From assembly GCA_020847425.1 (NCBI GenBank), contig JADLCC010000312.1:1-33084 (forward strand): a stretch of 33,084 bases of DNA, read 5' to 3'. Origin of the DNA: Saprospiraceae bacterium (lineage in GTDB: Bacteria > Bacteroidota > Bacteroidia > Chitinophagales > Saprospiraceae). Below, one piece after another: positions 1-5,890 of this stretch. Below the pieces are notes generated by a model. The model ran no database searches, was not told where the DNA came from, and saw only the letters and a list, made by a program, of their open reading frames with translations. Each line of letters opens with the position of its first letter. Position 1 is the first letter of the stretch. The position numbers were made by a program, and so were the translations under genes.

Positions 1-1
1 A

Positions 2-133
2 TTCGGTATGGGACACGGAAAAATCTGGTACGAAGATCAGCATCCTTTTATGTTCGTAATGTTCGGCGTGCTGTTCCTGTTCGGCGGCGGCGGGAAGTGG
101 AGTTTGGATGGGGTGTTGTTCGACCGGCGATAA
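2..133 (+). CDS. DoxX-like membrane protein, C-terminal fragment
   Basis: Only the last 43 residues are present; the gene runs off the window start. The fragment reads through an aromatic, glycine-rich segment (GHGKIWYEDQHPF), one hydrophobic stretch (MFVMFGVLFLFGGGG) and the ending KWSLDGVLFDRR. A final membrane helix followed by a G-x-G/S-L-D type ending is characteristic of the DoxX family, small four-helix inner-membrane proteins sometimes linked to quinone or thiosulfate redox chemistry. The family call rests on this short tail, so the precise role is unknown. The stop is TAA at 131-133. A hairpin repeat begins six bases later and could serve as its terminator. Confidence 0.55.
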   Translation, partial: FGMGHGKIWYEDQHPFMFVMFGVLFLFGGGGKWSLDGVLFDRR

Positions 134-138
134 TTATT

Positions 139-210
139 AAACACATAGGCACATAGAAAACATAGTTCTTAGAGTACTCTACGCTATGTGTTCTATGTGC
201 CTATGTGTTT
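139..210. repeat. Imperfect inverted repeat, 27-base arms (CACATAGGCACATAG family)
   Basis: Arms at 139-165 and 184-210 pair over 27 bases with one mismatch, separated by an 18-base loop. The element fills the gap between the DoxX-like stop and the GH43-like gene. It contains ATG triplets in frame with the GH43-like gene (188 and 203), which make a longer reading frame look possible, but the signal peptide shows that translation starts downstream at 245 or 248. It may act as a transcription terminator for the upstream gene. I see it only once per arm here. Confidence 0.85.
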
Positions 211-244
211 AAAAAATAAATATGTGGTTAAAGCAATAAATACC

Positions 245-1978
245 ATGATGAACAGAATCCTATTCCTTCTGCTTTTCCTTTCCGCAGTTTCCTCCGGCGC
301 CGCACAACAAACATATTGCAACCCCGTCAACCTCGACTACGGCTTCACCCCCATTCCCAATTTCAGCGAATGGGGCCGCCACCGCGCTACGGCCGACCCC
401 GTCATCGTGACCTACAAAGGCGACTATTACCTTTTTTCCACCAATCAATGGGGATACTGGTGGAGCAGCGACCTGCTGAACTGGCACTTTGTGTCGCGGA
501 GTTTCCTGAAATCCTACCACAAGGTGTACGACGACCTCTGCGCGCCCGCCGTCGGTATCATCGGCGACACGATGCTGCTGTTCGGCTCCACCTACGGTCG
601 CGATTTCCCGATCTGGATGAGCACCAACCCTAAAGCCAATGAGTGGTCCGAGGCCGTAGCCGCTTTCGACATCGGCGGCTGGGACCCGGCGTTTTTTACC
701 GACAACGACGGGCGGCTCTACATGTACAACGGCAGCAGCAACCGCTACCCGATGTACGGCGTCGAACTGAACCGCAAAACCCTGCAACCCATGGGTTACC
801 GCAAGGAAATGTACCTGCTCGAACCGGACCGCTACGGCTGGCAGCGTTTCGGCGAATACATGGACAATACGTTTCTCGACCCCTTCATCGAAGGCGCCTG
901 GATGACCCGGCACAACAATAAATACTACCTGCAATACGGCGCGCCGGGTACCGAATTCAGCGGCTATGCCGACGGCGTGGTGGTGGGCGATAGTCCGCTG
1001 GGGCCTTTTACGCCGCAGTCGGACCCTTTTTCTTTTAAACCCGGCGGTTTTGCGCGCGGAGCCGGGCACGGCGCTACTTTTCAGGACAAATGGAACAACT
1101 GGTGGCACGTGTCGACCGTCATCCTTTCCGTCAAAAACAACTTCGAACGCCGGCTCGGCATCTGGCCTGCCGGATTTGACGGAGATCTGATGTATTGCAA
1201 CACCGTATTCGGCGATTACCCACACTACCTGCCCAACGGCCCCGCCGACCACCTGAAAAGCCGTTTCACCGGCTGGATGCTGCTGAATTACAAAAAACCG
1301 GTGCAGGTGTCCTCCACTTTCGGGGCTTACAATGCCAACAATGCCGTGGATGAAAGCATGAAAACGTACTGGTCGGCTGCCGGCTCCAATGCCGGCGAAT
1401 GGCTGCAAAGCGACCTCGGGGCGCTGTCCACCGTTCGGGCCATTCAGATCAACTACGCCGACCAGGACGCCGGTCTGCTGGGCAAACAAACCGATATTTA
1501 CCACCAGTACCGGATTTTTCACTCCGCCGACGGCCGCAAATGGGAATTGCTCGTGGATAAAAGTAAAAACACGACGGATGTGCCGCACGATTACGTCGAA
1601 CTGGCCCAACCTGTACGTACACGTTTTATCAAACTGGAAAACGTACACATGGCTGCGGGCAAATTCGCCATTTCAGGGCTGCGGGTCTTCGGCAACGGGG
1701 AAGGCACAAAGCCCGACAGCGTCCGCTCGCTCATCGTGTTGCGCACTGAAAAAGACAAACGTTCCGCCTGGCTCAAATGGGGACCTGTGGACAATGCCTA
1801 TGCCTATAATATCTACTTCGGCACCGAGCCTGACAAACTGCACAACTGCATCATGGTGCACGATGCCAATGAATACTACTACAAGGGCATGGACAATCAG
1901 AAAACGTATTATTATTCTATCGAGGCGGTGAATGAGAATGGGGTTTCGGGTCGCTCGGAGGTAAAAAAGGTAGAATGA
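245..1978 (+). CDS. Secreted GH43-like glycosidase with F5/8 type C and FN3 domains
   Basis: Probable exported glycoside hydrolase acting on arabinose- or xylose-containing glycans; the substrate cannot be read from sequence. The chosen start gives MMNRILFLLLFLSAVSSGAAQ, a clear signal peptide; 248 is equally possible, while the upstream in-frame ATGs lie in a hairpin repeat. The five-bladed propeller catalytic domain covers about residues 22-345. It has the family 43 triad pattern: Asp51 in ATADPVIV (base), Asp147 in GGWDPAFF (pKa modulator) and Glu216 in DPFIEGAWM (acid), plus a GHG motif near residue 275. An F5/8 type C (discoidin-like) domain follows at about 351-484, and a fibronectin III-like domain at about 489-573. 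It overlaps the next gene by ATGA, suggesting translational coupling. No SusC/SusD genes are nearby. Family assignment is strong; activity is inferred. Confidence 0.87.
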   Translation: MMNRILFLLLFLSAVSSGAAQQTYCNPVNLDYGFTPIPNFSEWGRHRATADPVIVTYKGDYYLFSTNQWGYWWSSDLLNWHFVSRSFLKSYHKVYDDLCAPAVGIIGDTMLLFGSTYGRDFPIWMSTNPKANEWSEAVAAFDIGGWDPAFFTDNDGRLYMYNGSSNRYPMYGVELNRKTLQPMGYRKEMYLLEPDRYGWQRFGEYMDNTFLDPFIEGAWMTRHNNKYYLQYGAPGTEFSGYADGVVVGDSPLGPFTPQSDPFSFKPGGFARGAGHGATFQDKWNNWWHVSTVILSVKNNFERRLGIWPAGFDGDLMYCNTVFGDYPHYLPNGPADHLKSRFTGWMLLNYKKPVQVSSTFGAYNANNAVDESMKTYWSAAGSNAGEWLQSDLGALSTVRAIQINYADQDAGLLGKQTDIYHQYRIFHSADGRKWELLVDKSKNTTDVPHDYVELAQPVRTRFIKLENVHMAAGKFAISGLRVFGNGEGTKPDSVRSLIVLRTEKDKRSAWLKWGPVDNAYAYNIYFGTEPDKLHNCIMVHDANEYYYKGMDNQKTYYYSIEAVNENGVSGRSEVKKVE

Positions 1979-2415
1979 AAAAAGTTGTTCTGACATATCG
2001 GGATGTCAGCGGCAATGTTGCCGTAGAATCAATTTGGGCAGAACCAATTGGAATGCACTACAAAGTAGATAACATCCCTTTTTTTGCTCCGAATATTGCG
2101 CTGAATGATATCATCAGTGTGGAAAAGGAGGAGGGTGTTTTGCATTTTGAGGAGTTGATTTCCCCTTCGGGTCACTCAACAATCCAAATTGTAATGCTCA
2201 ATAGAAAGGAGAAAAACAGAATAATCGAGGAAATTGAAAGCCTGAATTGTTCCTGGGAAGGTTTTAAGGATTCCATTATTGCCTTGGATATTCCGGCTAC
2301 ATTCGATTATCGAAAAATAAAGGAATTTTTACAAAGAGAATTGAACAACCAGGTACTTGATTATAAAGAAGCATGTTTATCGAATCAACACAGGTCGGAG
2401 AAACTGTTCGATTAA
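1975..2415 (+). CDS. DUF4265 domain-containing protein
   Basis: A 146-residue cytoplasmic protein with no signal peptide or membrane helix. The N-terminal half (VESIWAEPIGMHYKVDNIPFF, then ALNDIISVE and SGHSTIQIVML) has the pattern I associate with DUF4265: a VE-S-WAEP start, a Y-x-(V/L)-DN-I-PF segment, a 'D-(I/V)-(I/V)-x-(V/A)-E' turn and a SGHST motif. No enzymatic role is established for this family, and none is proposed here. The start ATG at 1975 overlaps the stop codon of the glycosidase by four bases, so the two are probably co-transcribed. Base composition drops to a more AT-rich level than the upstream gene, which may indicate separate histories. A large hairpin follows 29 bases after the stop. 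Confidence 0.75.
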   Translation: MKKVVLTYRDVSGNVAVESIWAEPIGMHYKVDNIPFFAPNIALNDIISVEKEEGVLHFEELISPSGHSTIQIVMLNRKEKNRIIEEIESLNCSWEGFKDSIIALDIPATFDYRKIKEFLQRELNNQVLDYKEACLSNQHRSEKLFD

Positions 2416-2444
2416 TAATAGCACTAACCAATTTAACTCAAGAA

Positions 2445-2554
2445 GCCAAGAGTGGGTGTCATTCAGAGCCGTAGGCGAAGAATCTGAGGCCGAAGGCCAA
2501 TATTTATTATATCAGATTCTTCGCCTACGGCTCTGAATGACACCCACTCTTGGC
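2445..2554. repeat. Perfect inverted repeat, 43-base arms, between convergent genes
   Basis: Arms at 2445-2487 and 2512-2554 are exact reverse complements over 43 bases, with a 24-base loop that itself contains a GGCC-GAA-GGCC mini-hairpin. The element lies between the stops of the DUF4265 gene and the GlxA-type regulator, which converge on it, so bidirectional termination is a reasonable guess. The arm includes GTCATTCAGAGCCGTAGGCG, a type I recall as a dispersed intergenic repeat in Bacteroidota; that recollection was not checked. Confidence 0.92.
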
Positions 2555-2633
2555 ATTTATATTTAAAAATTAGCCCCCATAAGTATCTGAAAAACATTAC
2601 ATCTGTGTACTGAAAGATTACTTTTTGTGACGT

Positions 2634-3611
2634 TTACTGTTCACTCTTCCCACCCCGCCGAAACTCCCCCGGCGCACAGCCTTTCACCCTTCCCCAGAAC
2701 CTCGAAAACTGCCTGGGGTTCCCAAACCCGCATTCAATGGCAATTTCTTTTACCGACATTTCCGTGTGCAGCAGCAGGCGTTCGCCGTGTTCGATGCGTA
2801 ATTTTTCGCGGTAAGCCTGCACGGTTTCTCCGGTGTGGTCTTTGAACAAGCGCGACAGGTGGCGACTGCTCCTGTTCATTATCCGGGCCAGGTCGGTGAT
2901 GGTAAAACTGGCGTCGAGGCGGTTGGCCAGTATTTCCTGTGCTTTGTACACATCCGCGTTGAAGTGGTTTTTAAAATCCAGGAAAATATTTTGTTGTCCG
3001 GCAGTTTCGTTGCGCCGCACATTGATGACCATTTCCTGCGCCACCTTCGCTGCCAGCAAGGGGTTGCGCCAGCGCTCCACCAGCGCCAGCGCCATGTCGA
3101 TGCCCGAGGTCATGCCCGCGCTGGTAAAAATGCCTTTATCAAACACATACAGCCTGTTTTCGAGCACATGGGCCTTGGGGAAATGTGCTTTCATGTATGA
3201 GAGGCATTTCCAGTGGCTGGTGCAGTCCACGTGGTCGAGCAAACCCATTCGACCAAGCGCGAGCGCGCCTGAACAGATGGATGCGATATAAACACCTTTT
3301 TCCCGCTGTTCCCACAACCAGTTTTTGGAGCGCTCGATCACAGCATCCAGTTCGCCGGCCTGAAAACTGGCAAAATCGAAACCCGGCACACAAACCATAT
3401 CTCCTTTTTTCAGCGACAGGTCCTGCACATTGGTAAGTGTCGAAAACGCAAGACCCTGCGCGCAGGTCACGTTTTTATCGGCTGCTGCAAAATGGATTTT
3501 AAAATTCCGGTTGCCCAGTTCCGAGGCTTCGTAAAACACCTGGGCCGCGCCGGCAAGGTCCTGGAGGTGCATTTTGGGCAGCAGTAAGAAGACAATTTTT
3601 GTGGTTTCCAT
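2634..3611 (-). CDS. GlxA-type AraC family transcriptional regulator (DJ-1/PfpI + HTH)
   Basis: Cytoplasmic DNA-binding regulator of 325 residues if started at METTKIVFLLL; an in-frame ATG ten codons upstream (3641) is possible but adds a poorly conserved leader. The DJ-1/PfpI-like domain occupies about 1-190, with the nucleophile-elbow motif IASICSGALALG (Cys113, Ser114) and Asp18 in HLQDLAGAAQVF. The AraC-type double helix-turn-helix lies at about 225-320: FTITDLARIMNRSSRHLSRL, then MSVKEIAIECGFGNPRQFSR. In isonitrile hydratase-like members the residue after Cys is Thr; here it is Ser, so a sensory rather than catalytic role is more likely. It is transcribed divergently from the exported DJ-1/PfpI gene, which is a candidate target. 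The ligand is unknown. Confidence 0.9.
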   Translation of the reverse strand: METTKIVFLLLPKMHLQDLAGAAQVFYEASELGNRNFKIHFAAADKNVTCAQGLAFSTLTNVQDLSLKKGDMVCVPGFDFASFQAGELDAVIERSKNWLWEQREKGVYIASICSGALALGRMGLLDHVDCTSHWKCLSYMKAHFPKAHVLENRLYVFDKGIFTSAGMTSGIDMALALVERWRNPLLAAKVAQEMVINVRRNETAGQQNIFLDFKNHFNADVYKAQEILANRLDASFTITDLARIMNRSSRHLSRLFKDHTGETVQAYREKLRIEHGERLLLHTEMSVKEIAIECGFGNPRQFSRFWGRVKGCAPGEFRRGGKSEQ

Positions 3612-3705
3612 GTATAAAAGAGGAAAAGGCGAAGCAGGCAACCGATTTATCCGGACACACTCTGGTCAAAAGAAGACATTTTCATAACGGCTTGGTTGCA
3701 GGTCC

Positions 3706-3713
3706 TAACTTTG
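3706..3713 (+). promoter_or_regulatory. Candidate Bacteroidota -7 box TAACTTTG upstream of the exported DJ-1/PfpI gene
   Basis: An exact match to the TAnnTTTG consensus in the 225-base divergent gap, 123 bases before the preferred start at 3837. I see no convincing TTTG element at the expected upstream spacing, so this is a motif match only. A binding site for the divergent GlxA-type regulator would be expected in the same gap, but no obvious operator stands out. Confidence 0.35.
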
Positions 3714-3836
3714 AAAAAAAATTTAATAACCAACCCAACGTCGTGTTGAACGAGAAGTGGTATGCCTTTATTGATTACCAATGCCTTCTCAACTTTCAAC
3801 ATGCTCAACCGCTCAACTTTAATAAAAAGGATTGCT

Positions 3837-5138
3837 ATGAAACAATTTCTGAAAATCACCCTCTTGCTTTTGCTTGTTACGAATGTTCGTATACTGTATG
3901 CTCAGGTCAGCGACAAACCGCTTTCCGTGGGCATTGTTGTTTACCCCGGCGTTGAAATACTGGATTTCAGCGGCCCTTCGGAAGTGTTCGGTTCCACGGA
4001 AGGTTTCAAGGCTTTTATAGTGGCTTACAAAAAAGAGCCGCTTTTGAGCCAGGGATTTATCACTGTTACGCCGCAATACGCCATAGATGATTGCCCGCCT
4101 ACGGATATCCTCGTTTTCCCCGGCGGCGGTACGGGTTCGGTGATCGGCGAACAGAAGATGATCGACTGGATCAGGGAACGTTCAAAAACCACCCAGTTCA
4201 TGATGTCGGTTTGTACCGGTGCGGCACTGCTCTCCAAAGCCGGTTTGCTCGACGGCAAAGAGGTGACCACCTGGTACGGGTTTATTCCCGGCCTGAAAGA
4301 GATGAATCCCTCGGCCACCGTACTTTCCAACACGCGTTTTGTCGATAACGGTCATGTCGTGACCACTGCCGGCGTTTCAGCAGGCATAGATGGCGCCTTG
4401 CACGTAGTTTCAAGGATTAAAGGAGAAACCGCTGCCAAGGCGACGGCCCGCTACATGGAATACGACAAATGGCAGCCTCGGGATGGCAAAGTGAATGAAA
4501 CCCCTTTTGTGAAAACTGCCCGCGAGCAAGGTATCGAAGCGGCTACAAAAAGTATCCAACCCGTACCGGGTAGTCTCCAACCTTTGTACTATCCCGGTGA
4601 AATGATCAACCTGGCTATGGAATTGATGGATACCAAACCCACGGAAAGCGAGGCTATTTTGCGCTGGCTGATACAATCCACTGCGCCTACGCCTGCACTG
4701 TACGACGTATTGGGAATGGTTTACTCAAAAATGGGTAAAACAGTGCCGCCCGACAGTCGCACTTTCCGTGATCACCTCGCCGATGGAGACATTGCATGGG
4801 CTAAACAAACCTATACGGAAACGATAAAAATGTACCCGGATTGGCGGCTTTTCACCGAAGATCAAATCAACGGTGTGGGTTATCAATTGCAGAGCATCAA
4901 AAAAATAAAGGAAGCCATCGAACTGTTCCAATGGAACACCGAATTGTACCCTGCTTCGGCCAATGCCTGGGACAGCCTTTCAGAAATGTATGAATCTGCG
5001 GGAAAACGGGAACTGGCTATCGCTGCCAGCGAACAATGTCTGGCAAAATTACCAGCCTGCGGTTATGATGAACAAACGAAACAGGCCCTTACAAAAGCGT
5101 CTAAAGAACGGATTGTTCGGCTGAAGGAGAAAGGGTAG
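3837..5138 (+). CDS. Exported DJ-1/PfpI family protein with C-terminal TPR-like region
   Basis: A 433-residue protein. The start at 3837 yields MKQFLKITLLLLLVTNVRIL followed by YAQ, a clean signal peptide; ATGs at 3762 and 3801 would bury it, so they were rejected. Residues about 25-205 form a DJ-1/PfpI domain with Asp43 in VEILDFSGPSEVF and the nucleophile elbow MSVCTGAALLSKAGLL (Cys126, Thr127). This Asp/Cys/Thr set resembles that of isonitrile hydratase. Residues about 355-411 contain TPR-like helices (KEAIELFQWNTELYPASANA then WDSLSEMYESAGKRELAIAA). An exported location is unusual for this superfamily. The gene faces a GlxA-type regulator across a 225-base gap and overlaps the next gene's 3' end by 38 bases. 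Enzymatic activity is inferred only from motif similarity. Confidence 0.85.
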   Translation: MKQFLKITLLLLLVTNVRILYAQVSDKPLSVGIVVYPGVEILDFSGPSEVFGSTEGFKAFIVAYKKEPLLSQGFITVTPQYAIDDCPPTDILVFPGGGTGSVIGEQKMIDWIRERSKTTQFMMSVCTGAALLSKAGLLDGKEVTTWYGFIPGLKEMNPSATVLSNTRFVDNGHVVTTAGVSAGIDGALHVVSRIKGETAAKATARYMEYDKWQPRDGKVNETPFVKTAREQGIEAATKSIQPVPGSLQPLYYPGEMINLAMELMDTKPTESEAILRWLIQSTAPTPALYDVLGMVYSKMGKTVPPDSRTFRDHLADGDIAWAKQTYTETIKMYPDWRLFTEDQINGVGYQLQSIKKIKEAIELFQWNTELYPASANAWDSLSEMYESAGKRELAIAASEQCLAKLPACGYDEQTKQALTKASKERIVRLKEKG

Positions 5139-5742
5139 ATTTTCCGATCCGCGCAAAAAGCATATCCACCATAAATTTCAGGACCACCAAAGCGATGGCC
5201 ACCCACATGGCCTGGTTGAGTTGCGGGTACTTGGGAATCAGGTGCATAGTGAGCGCCTGCAAAAAAGCGAGCAACACCAGCATGTGCACAAAGGGCCTCG
5301 CCAACTCACCCATAGGGCTGGCTGTTTTATAATTGCCGTTGCCAAAATAATGGATAGCCAGCCCTAAAATATACCCGGCGGTCATGATCCGGGTTTGTAT
5401 TGCAATGTTGGCCAGACTGGTATAATCACCGCCGTCCTGAAACGCATTAATTGTAAATACCACCGCGAACATAATGAATGTGCCACCCATCACGGCGCCG
5501 CCGATAAGCAGCCCGATTTTCAAACCGATCTGGTCCAGAAAGGGCCGGTTTTCCAGGGCGAACAACATGCGCAGCAATGCGCTCGCTACGATTAATATCA
5601 CTTCCCACCAAAACAGGAACACGATGGGTTTCAAATCCCATTGCAAAAACAAAATGCCGTACAGGGTAATGCCCAGGTTCATAATGGGCAACCACCAGGG
5701 TTTCGAATGTTGAAAGAGTGGCGATTCCAGGATTCTGTTCAT
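5101..5742 (-). CDS. Polytopic inner-membrane protein, possibly DUF6498 family
   Basis: A 213-residue hydrophobic protein with about five to six membrane segments: near residues 17-34, 40-60, 74-100, 115-132, 148-165 and 178-196. The early pattern, a short helix, then a W-D-L-K-P loop and a helix containing FLFWWEVILIV, resembles DUF6498 membrane proteins, but I hold this family name with limited confidence. No catalytic motif is visible, and function is unknown. Its 3' end overlaps the 3' end of the exported DJ-1/PfpI gene by 38 bases in convergent orientation. It lies downstream of the M16 protease on the same strand, separated by 148 bases containing a strong hairpin, so it probably has its own transcript. 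Confidence 0.7.
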   Translation of the reverse strand: MNRILESPLFQHSKPWWLPIMNLGITLYGILFLQWDLKPIVFLFWWEVILIVASALLRMLFALENRPFLDQIGLKIGLLIGGAVMGGTFIMFAVVFTINAFQDGGDYTSLANIAIQTRIMTAGYILGLAIHYFGNGNYKTASPMGELARPFVHMLVLLAFLQALTMHLIPKYPQLNQAMWVAIALVVLKFMVDMLFARIGKSTLSPSAEQSVL

Positions 5743-5788
5743 TGCCTTGGATGTATTTTTACCACATTATTTTTAGTGTGTATTTAGT

Positions 5789-5877
5789 GTGTAGTGTTTG
5801 GTGTTTAGGACGGTAACGCCTGGCCCAGGTTATTAACTTGGACAAAGCGTTACCGCCCCAAACACCAAACACCACAC
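5789..5877. repeat. Imperfect inverted repeat, 44-base arms, after the M16 protease gene
   Basis: Arms at 5789-5832 and 5834-5877 pair over 44 bases with seven mismatches, six of them transitions, and a one-base loop. The outer half consists of GTGTTTGGTGTTT plus a GGTAACGC block. It sits 13 bases beyond the M16 stop and 46 bases upstream of the membrane-protein start. A long stem immediately after a stop codon is consistent with a terminator, or with protection of the mRNA 3' end. Transition-only decay of arms suggests an old element. Confidence 0.85.
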
Positions 5878-5890
5878 CCGAAACACTACA

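Noticed and set aside
188-244. Longer start (ATG at 188) for the glycosidase
   Set aside because: These codons lie in or next to a hairpin repeat and would put 19 extra residues before a clean signal peptide; 245 or 248 is the sensible start.
260-1648. A 462-codon open frame on the minus strand opposite the glycosidase, with a mirror copy
   Set aside because: It is a shadow of the GH43-like gene. The product is rich in Val, His and Arg with no recognisable domain, while the plus-strand protein has a signal peptide and catalytic motifs.
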